Assembly (NCBI GenBank): GCA_031262085.1
Contig: JAISIN010000088.1
Span: 1-59,180 of the forward strand
Length of the DNA stretch: 59,180 bases
From: Prevotellaceae bacterium
GTDB taxonomy: Bacteria > Bacteroidota > Bacteroidia > Bacteroidales > Bacteroidaceae
Direction: 5' to 3'
Shown here: positions 35,878 to 47,354 of the stretch, piece by piece
How positions within the stretch are numbered: position 1 is the stretch's first letter
How the letters are laid out: each line of letters starts with the position of its first letter
Made by a program: the position numbers and the translations under genes
The notes under the pieces: generated by a model
What the model was told of the DNA's origin: nothing
The model's database searches: none
The model's input: the letters and a program-made list of their open reading frames with translations, nothing else

Positions 35878-38499
35878 TCAGACATGCGCAGCCAGCTCCA
35901 AGACCTTATCGACAGCTGCTTTCAAGCCATCGGGATTCTTTCCGCCGGCAGTGGCAAAATGGGGTTGTCCGCCTCCCCCGCCCTGAATGAGGCGAGCAGC
36001 CTCCTTAACTAATTGTCCGGCTTTCAATCCGGTCGCCACGAGGTTATCGCTCAACATCACGGTGAGAGTCGGTTTGCCGTTGTCTACGCTTCCGGCTACG
36101 AAGCAGAGATTCTCGGTAATTTCTCCCCGCAATTGAAAAGCAATGTTCTTCACTGTTTCGGCAGGGATAGGCAGGCAGAAGCTGATCACCTTGATGCCGT
36201 TCACCTGACAGATATTTTGCAGCAGCTTCTCTTTCAGTTGTATCTCTTTTTCATGTGCCAACTCTTCGAGTTGCTTTTTCAGTCCGGCGTTCTCTTCGAT
36301 GGAGCGGCGAATGGCTCCTGCCAGATCGGGCACATTGTTGAAGAGCGAGCGTAAGTTGCGCAGCGTATCTTGCATCAGGTCGAACATTTCTTCGGCACGC
36401 GCACCGGTGTAAGCTTCGATGCGTCGCACACCGGCAGCCACCGAGCTTTCGGAGACAATCTTCATCATGCCGATGTGTCCGGTGGCAGCTACGTGTGTAC
36501 CACCGCAAAACTCTACCGATTTGCCGAACTGAATAACCCGCACGCGTTCACCGTACTTTTCGCCGAAGAGGGCAATAGCTCCCAGTTCGCGCGCCTCTTC
36601 AATCGGAATGTTACGGTATTCTATCAGCGGGATATCGGCGCGTATCTTAATATTAACGATGTGCTCTATACGTCGCAGTTCTTCGTCGGACACCTTTTGA
36701 AAATGTGAGAAGTCAAAGCGCAACAGTTCAGGCGAAACGAGCGATCCTTTCTGCTCCACATGGGTTCCCAATACCTCGCGCAATGCGTCGTCGAGCAGAT
36801 GGGTAGCCGAGTGATTGGCAGCACAAGCAGCTCGCCGGTCGGTATCGACACAAGCCATAAAAGGCACTTCGGGGTGCTGTGGCAAGGAGTGCGCGATGTG
36901 CACAGGCAGGTTATTCTCTTTCTTGGTATCTACAATCTCGATGGTTTCCTGCTCGTTCACCAGCACGCCGGTATCTCCCACCTGTCCACCGCTTTCGGCA
37001 TAGAAGGGTGTGTGATTCAGCACTATCTGATAAAGCTTACGGTTTTTTTGCGTGATGAGGCGATAGCGCAATATCTGCACTTCATATTCGGTATAGTCGT
37101 ATCCCACAAATTCGGTAGTTCCTTCGTGCAACACAATCCAGTCGCCTGTTTCAACGGCGGCGGCATTGCGCGCGCGTTGTTTCTGCTGTTGCATTTCGGC
37201 ATTGAAGGCAGGTATATCGACCGTCATCTGCTGTTCGCGAAGAATCAGTTCGGTCAGGTCGAGCGGGAACCCGAAAGTATCATACAGTGTAAAGGCATCC
37301 TTACCGCTGATTTGCGTTTGTCCGGCAACACGTGTTTCGGCAATGGTTTTATCGAGCAAGCGTATGCCGGTTTCGAGGGTACGCAAGAAGGCTTCCTCTT
37401 CCTCTCTGATCACTTTGATGATGAGTTGCTGCTGCATGCCCAGTTCGGGATAAGCTTCGCCCATATCGGATACGAGCACCGGCACCAACTTATACATAAA
37501 TGCCTGCTTCTGCCCGAGGAAAGTATATCCGTAGCGCACGGCACGCCGCAAGATACGTCGGATGACATAACCTGCCTTGGCATTGCCCGGCAGTTGTCCG
37601 TCGGTGATCGAGAAAGCGATGGTACGGATATGGTCGGCAACGACCCGCATCGCAACATCACACCGGCTGTCGGTGCCATAAGCAATGCCGGCAATATGTG
37701 CCACCTCTTTGATAAGAGGTTGGAAAACGTCGGTATCGTAATTGGATGTTTTCCCTTGTAACGCCATGCAGAGACGTTCAAAGCCCATACCGGTATCGAT
37801 AACTTTGGCAGGCAGCCCGTCGAGTGTACCGTCGGCTTTGCGATTGAACTGCATAAAGACAAGGTTCCATATCTCAATCACTTGCGGATGGTCTTGGTTG
37901 ACCAAACTGCGACCGGGTGTTTGTAGCTTCTCGGTATCGCAGCGCAAGTCGATATGTATCTCGGAACACGGACCGCACGGACCGGTATCGCCCATTTCCC
38001 AGAAATTATCGTGTTTGTTACCATTGATGATATGCGATTTAGGAAGATATTGTTCCCAATAGGAAGCTGCTTCGTTGTCGCGGCTCAATCCATCGTCGAC
38101 GCTTCCCTCAAAAACGGTGGCATACAGATTGTCGGGGTCCAGATGAAGTACATCTACCAAATACTCCCATGCCCAGGCAATGGCTTCTTTTTTGAAATAA
38201 TCGCCAAACGACCAGTTTCCCAGCATTTCGAACATGGTGTGGTGGTAGGTATCATGTCCTACCTCTTCCAAATCGTTGTGCTTGCCGCTTACACGCAAGC
38301 ATTTTTGTGAATCGGCAACGCGCGGATATTTGGCAGGAGTATTTCCCAAAATAATATCTTTAAACTGATTCATACCTGCATTGGTAAACATCAGGGTGGG
38401 GTCGTCTTTAACGACCATCGGAGCAGAAGGGACGATGTGGTGTCCTTTCTGCTCGAAAAAACTCTTGAATGAGTATCGGATTTCGTTCGCGGTGAGCAT
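35878..38499 (-). CDS. alaS: Alanyl-tRNA synthetase
   Basis: This 873-residue class II synthetase starts [20 protein letters not shown]. It has motif 1-3 regions ([34 protein letters not shown]), the editing-domain zinc site HSATH near residue 570 and C-x-GTH in [15 protein letters not shown] near 670, and a C-terminal domain ending [20 protein letters not shown], characteristic of AlaS. The -7 box at 38521-38528 gives a short leader. Confidence 0.97.
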   Translation of the reverse strand: MLTANEIRYSFKSFFEQKGHHIVPSAPMVVKDDPTLMFTNAGMNQFKDIILGNTPAKYPRVADSQKCLRVSGKHNDLEEVGHDTYHHTMFEMLGNWSFGDYFKKEAIAWAWEYLVDVLHLDPDNLYATVFEGSVDDGLSRDNEAASYWEQYLPKSHIINGNKHDNFWEMGDTGPCGPCSEIHIDLRCDTEKLQTPGRSLVNQDHPQVIEIWNLVFMQFNRKADGTLDGLPAKVIDTGMGFERLCMALQGKTSNYDTDVFQPLIKEVAHIAGIAYGTDSRCDVAMRVVADHIRTIAFSITDGQLPGNAKAGYVIRRILRRAVRYGYTFLGQKQAFMYKLVPVLVSDMGEAYPELGMQQQLIIKVIREEEEAFLRTLETGIRLLDKTIAETRVAGQTQISGKDAFTLYDTFGFPLDLTELILREQQMTVDIPAFNAEMQQQKQRARNAAAVETGDWIVLHEGTTEFVGYDYTEYEVQILRYRLITQKNRKLYQIVLNHTPFYAESGGQVGDTGVLVNEQETIEIVDTKKENNLPVHIAHSLPQHPEVPFMACVDTDRRAACAANHSATHLLDDALREVLGTHVEQKGSLVSPELLRFDFSHFQKVSDEELRRIEHIVNIKIRADIPLIEYRNIPIEEARELGAIALFGEKYGERVRVIQFGKSVEFCGGTHVAATGHIGMMKIVSESSVAAGVRRIEAYTGARAEEMFDLMQDTLRNLRSLFNNVPDLAGAIRRSIEENAGLKKQLEELAHEKEIQLKEKLLQNICQVNGIKVISFCLPIPAETVKNIAFQLRGEITENLCFVAGSVDNGKPTLTVMLSDNLVATGLKAGQLVKEAARLIQGGGGGQPHFATAGGKNPDGLKAAVDKVLELAAHV

Positions 38500-38520
38500 A
38501 TATTTTTTTTAAAAACGCTG

Positions 38521-38548
38521 CAAAGATAGCTTGTTTTGATTACTTTTG
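38521..38548. promoter_or_regulatory. Divergent -7 elements for alaS and the M23 peptidase
   Basis: Minus-strand TATCTTTG at 38521-38528 serves alaS; plus-strand TACTTTTG at 38541-38548 serves the M23 gene. They are 12 bp apart, so the two polymerases would compete for the site. Confidence 0.5.
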
Positions 38549-38577
38549 CCGTATCAACAACTAAAATTCTCGTATAC

Positions 38578-39546
38578 ATGCGTAAAGTTTATTACATATA
38601 TAACCCTCAAACACAGACTTACGACCGCATCTATCCTACCATTCGCCAGCGGGCATTGAGTATGCTTCGCCGTTTGTTTACAGGCATGGGGCTGGGGGCG
38701 TTTTTCTTCCTTCTATTACTGATTATCTTTGGTTCACCGTCGGAAAAGAAGTTGCGACAGGAAAACAACAGGCTGTTGACCCAATATCAGCTGTTGTCGC
38801 ATCGCTTAGACAACTCGCTTGCCGTGCTGCAAGACATTCAGCAGCGCGACGATAACCTGTATCGTGTTATTTTCATGGCAGACCCTATCCCCTCTCCTAT
38901 TCGTCAGGCAGGCTACGGTAATACCAACCGATACGAAGCGTTCATGGCAATGGCCAATTCGGAACTGGTTGTCAACACAACGCAGAAGATGGATGTATTA
39001 GATAAGCAGTTGTACATACAGTCGCGCTCATTCGACGATGTGGTAGAGATGTGCAAGAATCACGATGAGATGTTACATTGCATTCCGGCTATCCAACCGG
39101 TTTCCAATAAAGATTTAAAGCGCACTGCCTCGGGTTACGGCATGCGCATCCACCCCATCTACGGCACCAAAGTGTTTCATCACGGGATGGATTTTGCTGC
39201 CAACACCGGTACGGAAGTGTATGCCACCGGCGACGGAACCGTCGTAAAAATGGGATGGGAGACAGGATTCGGCAACTTGATTATTATCGATCACGGATTT
39301 GGTTATCAGACTTATTACGCACATCTTAGTACTTTCCATACCAAACCGGGCAAGCGGGTAGTGCGTGGCGAACGAATCGGCGAAGTGGGCAGCACCGGCA
39401 TCAGTACCGGTCCGCACCTGCATTACGAGGTGCACGTAAAAGGACGCATCGTCAACCCCATCAACTATTACTTCATGGACTTGAGTGCCGACGATTACGA
39501 CCGCATGATACAAATAGCAGCCAATCACGGTAAGGTGCTCGATTAA
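38578..39546 (+). CDS. M23-family metallopeptidase, membrane-anchored
   Basis: Start at 38578 (MRKVYYIYNPQTQTYDRIYP), downstream of the -7 box. The 322-residue protein has one transmembrane helix (about 34-56: GLGAFFFLLLLIIFG), a coiled-coil-like region (60-95) and a C-terminal LytM/M23 domain (about 195-300) with HHGMDFAANTGTEVYAT (His and Asp metal ligands) and HLHYEVH. It resembles NlpD/EnvC-like cell-wall hydrolases and is probably periplasmic. All expected metal ligands appear to be present, so it may be an active DD-endopeptidase. Confidence 0.9.
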   Translation: MRKVYYIYNPQTQTYDRIYPTIRQRALSMLRRLFTGMGLGAFFFLLLLIIFGSPSEKKLRQENNRLLTQYQLLSHRLDNSLAVLQDIQQRDDNLYRVIFMADPIPSPIRQAGYGNTNRYEAFMAMANSELVVNTTQKMDVLDKQLYIQSRSFDDVVEMCKNHDEMLHCIPAIQPVSNKDLKRTASGYGMRIHPIYGTKVFHHGMDFAANTGTEVYATGDGTVVKMGWETGFGNLIIIDHGFGYQTYYAHLSTFHTKPGKRVVRGERIGEVGSTGISTGPHLHYEVHVKGRIVNPINYYFMDLSADDYDRMIQIAANHGKVLD

Positions 39547-39881
39547 CGAAAGGATTCAAGCGACTTCTGCATGGCAAGCAGTTCGTCGCGCACAGCGCGA
39601 AGTCGTTCGATTACTTCGTACTGACAGTCTGTACACTCGGGATTTACCTTCATTTTTTTACGGACATTCGCCAGACGCAGTCCCTTCTCTTTGACCTGAT
39701 GATAGATGATACCTATCGTATCGATATCCTCTTTCCGGTATTGCCGCACTCCACGCCCTCCCCGCTTGGGTTTCAATCGTGGAAACTGGCGTTCCCACGA
39801 GCGGAGCGTCGATTCGGACAATCCAAATTGAGCAGCTACCTCACCAATGGAATAATACAGCTTCAGATCTTTCTTCTCCAT
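39543..39881 (-). CDS. MerR-family transcriptional regulator
   Basis: Start at the ATG at 39881 (MEKKDLKLYYSIGEVAAQFG); the in-frame TTG at 39890 is less likely. The 112-residue protein has the MerR winged helix (EVAAQFGLSESTLRSWERQF, then the RRKYRKEDIDTI-like QYRKEDIDTIGIIYHQVKEK) and a short dimerisation helix with no effector domain beyond Cys64 and Cys67 (CTDC). It follows the rel gene by six bases and overlaps the convergent M23 gene by four. Confidence 0.9.
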   Translation of the reverse strand: MEKKDLKLYYSIGEVAAQFGLSESTLRSWERQFPRLKPKRGGRGVRQYRKEDIDTIGIIYHQVKEKGLRLANVRKKMKVNPECTDCQYEVIERLRAVRDELLAMQKSLESFR

Positions 39882-39886
39882 ACTTG

Positions 39887-42202
39887 TCAATTCTCTACTC
39901 TTGTCACTTGCTGGATATTCTTTATTTGCCGCAGGTTACTGCAGATAGCCTTCACGTCGGCAGCATCGTGCACATACAACTGTATCTTCCCCTCGAAGAT
40001 ACCTTCGTTGGTTTCGAGAGAGAGCTTTCGGATGTTTACGCCGAGCTGTCGGGAAATAACCTGCGTCACCTCATTGAGCAATCCCATCATATCTATACCT
40101 TTTATATATATATTGGCAAGGAAATTGAGCTGCATGTGGGTGCTCCATTCAGCAGCCAGGATCCGGTTACCATAGCTGGTTTTCAGTCGGTCGGCTACGT
40201 TGCATTGCCGTTTATGAATCACGATGTGATTGTTATCATCGATGTAGCCCAATACGTCATCGCCCGGTATGGGATTGCAGCAGGTTGCGATGATATAGTT
40301 ATTGCGTATGCTCTCTTCGGTGAGGATGAGCGTTTTTTTGGGATCTATCTTTTTCTCTTGCAGTTGCTGTGTTTTATCTTTTTCGTCTTTCTCTTTGCTT
40401 TCCTTTTTATCGTTGTTGCCGCCAAACGGATTCGGCAAGCTGAGCAGTTTCTTCCATCGTCCGCCCTCTTTTACCTTCAAGATATGTTTATCGGCTTCCC
40501 CCAATACTATTTTGCCGCTTCCTATCGCTACAAACAGCTCTTCCCGCAGTTGCAATCCGTGTGCTTTAGCCAGCCGGTCGGTCAGTTGGTCGGTAAGAAT
40601 CACTTCTTCTTTGGCGAGGAAATCCTTCAGCATCTTCTCGCCTTTGCGCTGATAGTTTTTCTGTTCGCGGCGAAGGATAGCCGTGATTTTGGTTCGTGCC
40701 CGGGCAGTAGTAGCGAACTGCGTCCATTGCGGTTCTACCCGTTGTGAGCGCGACGTAATGATTTCCACTTGATCTCCGCTTTCTAACCGATGGCTCATCG
40801 GCACCAACTTATGGTTTACTTTGGCGCCTATACAATGACTTCCCAAGTCGGTATGCAGCGAGAAGGCAAAGTCGAGCGCAGTTGCTCCCTGCGGCAGGGT
40901 GCGCAGTTCACCTTTGGGCGTAAATACAAATATCTCCGAGGCAAAAAGATTGAGTTTGATGGTATCGAGAAAGTCGATAGCATCAGGATTCGGGTCATCC
41001 AATATCTCCTTGATAGAATGTAGCCATTTATCGAGTTCCCCATCTTCTTCGCTGATGAGTCCGTCATGATCCTCTTCGCTCTCTCCACTTTGGTTTTCTT
41101 TATACTTCCAATGTGCGGCAAATCCCTGTTCGGCAATGTCGTTCATGCGCACGCTTCGTATCTGCACCTCTATCCATTGTCCGTTTTTCGCCATCAGTGT
41201 GACATGCAGCGCCTGATAGCCGTTTGCTTTCGGGTGATTCACCCAATCGCGCAACCGATCGGGATGCAGTTTATATATTTTAGAGATGGCTACATAGATG
41301 TGAAAACATTCGTTGGCCTCTTCTTCCGGATCTTTCGGTTCAAAGATGATGCGCACAGCCAGCATGTCGTACACCTCCTCAAAAGGCACATGTTTGGTTT
41401 GCATCTTGTTCCAGATAGAGTAGACCGACTTGATGCGTGCCGCAATGGTGTATTTTATCCCCATGTGGTCGAGCTGATTGCGTATAGGAGCCGTAAACTC
41501 CTGAAACACTTTATCGCGTGCACCGGCAGTAGAGCTAAGTTTCTGTTCTATTTCGTTATATTCTTCGGGGTGTTCATATTTAAAGCTGAGATTTTCGAGT
41601 TCGGTTTTGATTTTGTTAAGTCCCAGCCTGTTGGCAAGCGGGGCGTAGATATACATGGTTTCTCCGGCTATTTTATATTGCTTGGCAGGCAGCATCGAAT
41701 CGAGCGTTCGCATGTTGTGCAGTCGGTCTGCCATTTTAATAAGAATCACCCGGATATCGCTCGACATGGTGAGCAGCAGCTTCTTGAAGTTTTCGGCTTG
41801 TGCCGAGGCTTTGTCTCCGAAGATGCCTCCCGATATTTTGGTCAATCCATCCACGATTTGCGCTATTTTCGGTCCAAATAGATTCTCTATATCCTCGACG
41901 GTATAATCGGTATCTTCTACCACGTCGTGCAGCAATGCCGAACAGATGGATGTCGACCCTAACCCTATCTCCATACACACAATTTTAGCTACGGCGATGG
42001 GGTGCATGATGTAGGGTTCGCCCGACCGTCGTTTAATACCTTTGTGTGCCTGATTGGCAAAATTAAAAGCTTTTGTGATGATTTCTACCTTTTTCCGATG
42101 TTTGGTACTCAAATAGTTCTCCAACAAATCTTGAAAGGCATCATTGATCATCTGTTCTTCATTTTTTTCCTTTTCTTCCCGACTTTGTACTTCGTTCGCC
42201 AT
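39887..42202 (-). CDS. rel: RelA/SpoT-type (p)ppGpp synthetase/hydrolase
   Basis: The 771-residue protein has the HD hydrolase domain (about 45-200; His67, His92-Asp93 in LLHDVVEDTD, later MADRLHNMRTL), the synthetase domain (about 240-380, YDMLAVRIIFEP, YQALHVTLMAKNGQWIEVQIR), TGS (about 425-485, VFTPKGELRTLPQGATALDFAF), a Cys/His central region (ATCCNPIPGDDVLGY) and C-terminal ACT (about 695-771). The HD residues are intact, so hydrolysis is likely; the synthetase part also looks intact. It has a -7 box at 42235-42242 and is followed by a MerR gene on the same strand. Confidence 0.95.
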   Translation of the reverse strand: MANEVQSREEKEKNEEQMINDAFQDLLENYLSTKHRKKVEIITKAFNFANQAHKGIKRRSGEPYIMHPIAVAKIVCMEIGLGSTSICSALLHDVVEDTDYTVEDIENLFGPKIAQIVDGLTKISGGIFGDKASAQAENFKKLLLTMSSDIRVILIKMADRLHNMRTLDSMLPAKQYKIAGETMYIYAPLANRLGLNKIKTELENLSFKYEHPEEYNEIEQKLSSTAGARDKVFQEFTAPIRNQLDHMGIKYTIAARIKSVYSIWNKMQTKHVPFEEVYDMLAVRIIFEPKDPEEEANECFHIYVAISKIYKLHPDRLRDWVNHPKANGYQALHVTLMAKNGQWIEVQIRSVRMNDIAEQGFAAHWKYKENQSGESEEDHDGLISEEDGELDKWLHSIKEILDDPNPDAIDFLDTIKLNLFASEIFVFTPKGELRTLPQGATALDFAFSLHTDLGSHCIGAKVNHKLVPMSHRLESGDQVEIITSRSQRVEPQWTQFATTARARTKITAILRREQKNYQRKGEKMLKDFLAKEEVILTDQLTDRLAKAHGLQLREELFVAIGSGKIVLGEADKHILKVKEGGRWKKLLSLPNPFGGNNDKKESKEKDEKDKTQQLQEKKIDPKKTLILTEESIRNNYIIATCCNPIPGDDVLGYIDDNNHIVIHKRQCNVADRLKTSYGNRILAAEWSTHMQLNFLANIYIKGIDMMGLLNEVTQVISRQLGVNIRKLSLETNEGIFEGKIQLYVHDAADVKAICSNLRQIKNIQQVTRVEN

Positions 42203-42254
42203 AATATGAAATGATAGTAATGTCCTATTGGCGGCAAAGATAAAGAAAACTTTT

Positions 42255-43601
42255 TTATCCTCTTTTCTTTAGTGGTACATACTTCGTTTCATTCAATACG
42301 TTTTTATATGCCGGTCGTATGATTCGTTTTCCGTCGAAGTGCAATTCTTCGTTGCGATGTGCACACCATCCCACGATTCGTGCCATGGCAAAGAGGGGGG
42401 TGAATATCTCTTGCGGCAGCCCGATCAGTTCGTACACGAATCCCGAGTAGAAGTCAATATTACTCGATACGGTTTTGCCGTTATTCTTCACCCGTCCGAA
42501 GGTTTCGATAGCTCGTTCTTCGAGCAGTTTGAGGAAAGCAAATTCGCGTTCTTTTCCTTTTTCGCGTGCCAAGTCGTATGCCAAATCTTTGAGTAAGAGG
42601 GCGCGTGGATCAGAAATGGTATAGACCGCATGCCCGATGCCATAGATCAGTCCGGTTTTGTTATACACCTCCTTATGAAGCATGCGGGTAAAGTAGCGGT
42701 CTATCTCGTCTTTGTCGGTCCAGTCGCTGATATTTTTTTGCAAGTGGTGATACATATCGGTCACTTGGATATTGGCTCCTCCATGCAACGGACCTTTTAA
42801 CGACCCTATTCCGGCAGCGATCGAAGAATAGGTGTCGGTATTCGAGGATGAGGTTACACGCACGGTAAACGTAGAGTTATTACCACCTCCATGTTCGGCT
42901 TGCAGCACCAACAATAGGTCGAGCATGCGGGCATCGAGTTCGGTATATTCCTTTTTGAGCATAAAGAGGAAGTTCTCGGCAAGCGAAAGTTTTTCCTGCG
43001 GATGGCGGATGTGAAGCGAACGTCCGTAGAGCGTATGTCGCAGGGTGTTGTAGGCATAAGCGATCACTGTCGGGAATTTCGATATAAGTTCGAGGCTCTG
43101 GCGCATGAGGTTATCGCGCGAGATGTCGTCGGCAGCCCCATCCAACCGATACATTTCGAGCACGCTTCGTGCCAGGATGTTCATGATGTTATTGCCTTTC
43201 AGCTCAATGATATTCATGATGGTTTTGGGAGCCAGCGGCATGTTGTCGTTCATCAGTTCGCGGAAGGAGGCAAGTTCTTCCTTATCGGGCAGCTTACCCG
43301 AGAGCAGCAGATATGCCACCTCCTCAAATCCGAATCGTTTCTCGTCGAGGATAGCCTTTACGATGTCTTCCACATCATATCCCCGATAGAATAGCCTTCC
43401 GGGTATGGGTTTGAGTCCTCCCCCTTCGATACGTTCGTAACCAACGACGTTACCGATGCGGGTCAATCCCACCAATACGCCGGTTCCGTCTTCGTTGCGC
43501 AATCCGCGCTTCACATCGTACTTGGAGAACAGCTCCGTATCGATGCGTACAGCCTCTTTCATTTGTTCGGATAGCTTGTAAATGAGGTATTCTTTCTTCA
43601 T
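42255..43601 (-). CDS. gltA: Citrate synthase
   Basis: Start at the ATG at 43601 (MKKEYLIYKLSEQMKEAV); an in-frame TTG nine bases upstream is disfavoured. The 448-residue enzyme has LQAEHGGGNNSTFTVRVTSSS (active-site His near 245), GPLHGGANIQV, IYGIGHAVYTISDPRA and SNIDFYSGFVYEL (catalytic Asp). The N-terminus carries about 40 residues before GVLVGLTRIG, as in the group found in Bacteroidales. Third gene of acn-icd-gltA. Confidence 0.95.
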   Translation of the reverse strand: MKKEYLIYKLSEQMKEAVRIDTELFSKYDVKRGLRNEDGTGVLVGLTRIGNVVGYERIEGGGLKPIPGRLFYRGYDVEDIVKAILDEKRFGFEEVAYLLLSGKLPDKEELASFRELMNDNMPLAPKTIMNIIELKGNNIMNILARSVLEMYRLDGAADDISRDNLMRQSLELISKFPTVIAYAYNTLRHTLYGRSLHIRHPQEKLSLAENFLFMLKKEYTELDARMLDLLLVLQAEHGGGNNSTFTVRVTSSSNTDTYSSIAAGIGSLKGPLHGGANIQVTDMYHHLQKNISDWTDKDEIDRYFTRMLHKEVYNKTGLIYGIGHAVYTISDPRALLLKDLAYDLAREKGKEREFAFLKLLEERAIETFGRVKNNGKTVSSNIDFYSGFVYELIGLPQEIFTPLFAMARIVGWCAHRNEELHFDGKRIIRPAYKNVLNETKYVPLKKRG

Positions 43602-43628
43602 GACTTTCAAATATTTAACTGATTGTTT

Positions 43629-44780
43629 TTACTCGGTTTCTATTCTTGCTGCGATCTCTTGTGTAAACAGGGTTGTCGACAGCGCTGTGCCATTGGGCAT
43701 GAAGCGTGCCAGGTCGGCTGTTGCCTTCCCCGCCGTAAAGGCTTGTTCGAGCGCGGTTTCTATCAGCGCAGCAGCCTCTCCCCATCCCATATATTGCAGC
43801 ATCATAACAGCCGACAGGATGATTGAGCACGGGTTTACCGTGTTCTTTCCGGCTATTCCCGGCGCTGTTCCGTGCGTGGCTTCAAAGATGGCGTGTCCGG
43901 TCTGATAGTTGATGTTGGCACCCGGCGCTATACCGATGCCGCCCACCATTGCTGCCAGTTGGTCTGAAATATAGTCGCCGTTGAGATTGAGCGTGGCAAT
44001 CACGGAGTAGAGTTCGGGGGTGAGCAGTGTATTTTGCAGGAAAGCGTCGGCGATACAGTCGTTGATGGTCAGTCGTCCGTCGGCTAATGGTTCGGCAAAT
44101 TCGCGTTGTGCCAGTTCGTATCCCCATTTTTTGAAGTTCCCTTCGGTGTACTTCATGATGTTTCCTTTGTGTACCAACGTCACGGCAGGCAACCCGTTGG
44201 CGAGTGCATATTGGCAGGCAGCCCGTACCAATCGTTCGGTACCTTCGCGCGAGACCGGTTTTACTCCGAAAGAAGATGATTCGGGGAACCTCACACGGTC
44301 GACATTCATTTCGTCGTGCAGGAAGCGGTAAAAGCGTTGCGCCTGCGGTGTTCCGGCTTCCCACTCTATACCGGCATAGATGTCTTCGGTGTTCTCGCGA
44401 AAGACGGTCATGTTTACCTGTTCGGGGTGTTTCAAGGGCGAATGTACGCCTGTATACCAGCGCACAGGCCGTAGACAGACATACAAATCGAGCGTTTGTC
44501 GCAATGCCACATTGAGCGAGCGAATGCCTCCGCCCACCGGCGTAGTAAGCGGTCCTTTTATACCGATGCGGTGTGTGGCAAACGCTTCTATGGTTGCGTC
44601 GGGCAACCAAGTTCCCAAACGTTCGTAAGCGCGTTCGCCTGCCCATACCTCTTCCCATTTGATTTGCCTGCTACCTGTATATGCTCGTTGCACGGCAGCA
44701 TCTACAAGGGTTTGCATGGAGGGAGTTATCTCGGCGCCCACTCCGTCGCCGGTGATGAAAGGAATGATGATTGTTTCCAT
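43629..44780 (-). CDS. icd: Isocitrate dehydrogenase (NADP-type)
   Basis: Start at 44780 ([20 protein letters not shown]). The 383-residue enzyme converts isocitrate to 2-oxoglutarate. It has [20 protein letters not shown] near residue 82 (phosphorylation-type Ser loop and substrate Arg residues), [41 protein letters not shown] and [26 protein letters not shown]. The adenine-loop region ([15 protein letters not shown]) fits NADP enzymes. It begins seven bases after acn. Confidence 0.95.
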   Translation of the reverse strand: METIIIPFITGDGVGAEITPSMQTLVDAAVQRAYTGSRQIKWEEVWAGERAYERLGTWLPDATIEAFATHRIGIKGPLTTPVGGGIRSLNVALRQTLDLYVCLRPVRWYTGVHSPLKHPEQVNMTVFRENTEDIYAGIEWEAGTPQAQRFYRFLHDEMNVDRVRFPESSSFGVKPVSREGTERLVRAACQYALANGLPAVTLVHKGNIMKYTEGNFKKWGYELAQREFAEPLADGRLTINDCIADAFLQNTLLTPELYSVIATLNLNGDYISDQLAAMVGGIGIAPGANINYQTGHAIFEATHGTAPGIAGKNTVNPCSIILSAVMMLQYMGWGEAAALIETALEQAFTAGKATADLARFMPNGTALSTTLFTQEIAARIETE

Positions 44781-44787
44781 GAATGTT

Positions 44788-47034
44788 CTATTTACGTGTG
44801 TTAAGCGCCGCACCGGCCTTGAACCATTCTATTTGCTGATTATTGTAGGTATGCCTGGCTTCAAATTGCTCTTGTGTGCCGTCTTTGTGTTCCAGCAGCA
44901 CCATGATTCGGCTATCGGGTGTCAGCGTGGTCAATCCCAACAGTGAGATGCGGTCAAACTCTTGTATCCGGTTGTAATCGTCTTTATCGACAAATGTCAG
45001 TGCCAGCATGCCTTGCTTTTTGAGGTTAGTTTCGTGGATGCGGGCAAAGCTCTTCACCAGTATGGCACGCACATTCAGGAATCGGGGTTCCATGGCGGCA
45101 TGTTCGCGGCTGGAGCCTTCACCATAGTTCTCTTCGGCTACCACGATGGAAGGTATCTGTTCTTTTTTGTATTGTCGGGCTGTTGCCGACACCGTGTTAT
45201 AGGTTTGGGTCAGTATGTTCCACACGCGGTTGGTTTCACCGTTGAAGGCATTAACCGCTCCCATCAGCAGATTTTCGGAGATGTTCTCCAAATGTCCGCG
45301 ATAGCGTAGCCAGCTGCCTGCCATTGATATATGGTCGGTGGTACATTTGCCTTGCACCTTGATTAACAGCGGCATTTTGAGCAAGTCGGTTCCTTCCCAC
45401 GCGGGAAATGGCAGGAGGCGTTGCAGTCGTTGCGAATCGGGGTTGATCACGATAGGTATCTGTTCGTTTCGGGGAGCGATGTATCCCTCTCCGGTGGCAA
45501 CAAATCCGCTCTCGGGCAGTTCCTCGCCTGCGGGTTCATCTAATCGTACCGTCTCTCCCCGACTGTTGGTCAGCGAATCCATCAGCGGATTGAAGCAAAG
45601 GTCTCCGGCAAGCGTCAACGCCATCGTTATTTCGGGCGATGCCACAAAGGCGTGGGTGTGCGGATTGCCGTCGGCTCGCTTGGCAAAGTTGCGGTTGAAA
45701 GAGGTGACGATGGAGTTTACCGGTTGCCGTTCGCTCCCTTCGCGTTTCCATTGTCCGATGCAGGGTCCGCAGGCATTTGCCATGATGGTGGCGTCTGCGC
45801 GTACAAAGTTGTCTATCATGCCGTCGCGTTGGGCAGTGGCTCTTATCTGTTCAGAGCCAGGATTGACAAGCAGACGGGCTGCCGGACGGATTCCTTTCTC
45901 TACGGCTTGTCGGGCAACAGATGCAGCGCGGCTCAAGTCTTGATATGACGAGTTGGTACACGAGCCTATCAATCCTACCTCTATTTCGCGAGGATATTTG
46001 TTTTCCAGTACCCGTTCGGCAAATTGTGAGATGGGGGTAGCGGCGTCGGGGGTAAACGGACCATTCACATAAGGTTCGAGGGTGGTGAGGTTGATTTCGA
46101 CGACTTCGTCGTAAAATCGTTCGGGTTCATTCCACACCTCGGCGTCGGCACGCAGATGGTCTGCCGACGGTTGCGCCAGTTCAGCGATGGGGCTTCGCCC
46201 GGTAGCTTGCAGATAGCGAAACATGCGTTCATCGAAGGGGAAGATTGAGGAGGTGGCGCCCACTTCGGCACCCATGTTGCAGATGGTTGCTTTTCCGGTA
46301 GCCGACAGCGAAGCGGTTCCTGCTCCGAAATATTCGATAACGGCGTTGGTTGCCCCTTTCACGGTGAACATTCCTGCCAGCTTCAGTATGACATCTTTGG
46401 GGCTTGTCCATCCGTTGAGTTGTCCTGCAAGGTGTACGCCTATCAAGCGTGGCATTTTAAGCTCCCAAGGCTGACCGGTCATTACATCGACGGCATCGGC
46501 TCCGCCCACACCGATGGCGAGCATCCCCAGCCCGCCGGCATTGGGTGTGTGCGAATCGGTTCCGATCATCATCCCGCCGGGAAAGGCATAATTCTCCAGT
46601 AATACTTGGTGAATGATGCCTGCACCGGGTTTCCAGAAGCCTATGCCATAACGGTCGGAGGCATCGCGCAGAAAGCGATAGACCTCTTCGTTGGTGGTGA
46701 GGGCGGTTTGCAAATCGGTCTGCGAACCGCTACGCGCCTGTATCAGGTGGTCGCAATGCACGGTGGCAGGCACTGCCGTATGTTCTCTGCCGGCATTCAT
46801 GAATTGTAGTAACGCCATCTGGGCGGTAGCATCTTGCATGGCTATCCGGTCGGGGGTAAACAGCACATAGTCTGTCTGCCGCCGATAACTTTTAACATCC
46901 ATCGAAGGATAGAGGTGGGTGTACAGAATCTTTTCTGTGAGCGTTAGCGGACGTTTCAGCACAGTCCGTATCTGAGCCAGCCGTTCAGAATAGCGGGCAT
47001 AAAAAGTTTGTAATGTAGACAGTTCGGTAATCAT
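44788..47034 (-). CDS. acn: Aconitate hydratase
   Basis: Start at 47034 ([19 protein letters not shown]), because a strong promoter lies at 47117-47149, inside the longer upstream frame. The 748-residue enzyme has [26 protein letters not shown], the cluster Cys residues in [13 protein letters not shown] and [11 protein letters not shown], and the swivel domain with [21 protein letters not shown]. It matches the aconitase of this length class found in Bacteroidales. First gene of the operon that supplies 2-oxoglutarate for glutamate. Confidence 0.95.
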   Translation of the reverse strand: MITELSTLQTFYARYSERLAQIRTVLKRPLTLTEKILYTHLYPSMDVKSYRRQTDYVLFTPDRIAMQDATAQMALLQFMNAGREHTAVPATVHCDHLIQARSGSQTDLQTALTTNEEVYRFLRDASDRYGIGFWKPGAGIIHQVLLENYAFPGGMMIGTDSHTPNAGGLGMLAIGVGGADAVDVMTGQPWELKMPRLIGVHLAGQLNGWTSPKDVILKLAGMFTVKGATNAVIEYFGAGTASLSATGKATICNMGAEVGATSSIFPFDERMFRYLQATGRSPIAELAQPSADHLRADAEVWNEPERFYDEVVEINLTTLEPYVNGPFTPDAATPISQFAERVLENKYPREIEVGLIGSCTNSSYQDLSRAASVARQAVEKGIRPAARLLVNPGSEQIRATAQRDGMIDNFVRADATIMANACGPCIGQWKREGSERQPVNSIVTSFNRNFAKRADGNPHTHAFVASPEITMALTLAGDLCFNPLMDSLTNSRGETVRLDEPAGEELPESGFVATGEGYIAPRNEQIPIVINPDSQRLQRLLPFPAWEGTDLLKMPLLIKVQGKCTTDHISMAGSWLRYRGHLENISENLLMGAVNAFNGETNRVWNILTQTYNTVSATARQYKKEQIPSIVVAEENYGEGSSREHAAMEPRFLNVRAILVKSFARIHETNLKKQGMLALTFVDKDDYNRIQEFDRISLLGLTTLTPDSRIMVLLEHKDGTQEQFEARHTYNNQQIEWFKAGAALNTRK

Positions 47035-47116
47035 CTCTTCTTTTTTAGTGTTCAACGATGAGACATTTATACAGTTCGCAAGGAACGTCGGTGCAAGGAG
47101 TATTCCTATTTGCCTA

Positions 47117-47149
47117 CAAATATATGGCATTAAAATCATAAATCCAAAA
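47117..47149 (-). promoter_or_regulatory. Promoter of the acn-icd-gltA operon
   Basis: Minus-strand -33 TTTTG (47145-47149), 20-bp gap, -7 TATATTTG (47117-47124). It is among the best promoter matches in the window. Leader about 76 nt to the acn ATG. Confidence 0.75.
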
Positions 47150-47266
47150 CATTTTCCTGTTTTTTGCAGCAAACAAAACCGGCGTGCGTGCCAAGCTCTG
47201 CGATTGGCGCAAAGAAAAGACATTTCGCATCCACTGAAAGTAACGCCAAAAACGGATCATCATTGG

Positions 47267-47354
47267 CGTCCAACGGTGGTTAGACGCCCGTCTAACGGTG
47301 GTTGGACGCCCGTCTAACGGCCGTTGGACGCGCGTCTAACCACCGTTGGACGGG
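47267..47354. repeat. Four tandem 22-bp palindromic units
   Basis: Units 47267-47288, 47289-47310, 47311-47332 and 47333-47354 are variants of CGTCTAACGG(N)CCGTTGGACG. The third is a near-perfect palindrome, and the outer 21 bases (47267-47287) are the exact reverse complement of 47332-47352, so the whole array can fold as one long hairpin. It has no sequence in common with the 23-bp array at 782-873, but the same copy number, similar unit length, and the same place upstream of a DUF1703 gene. Confidence 0.92.
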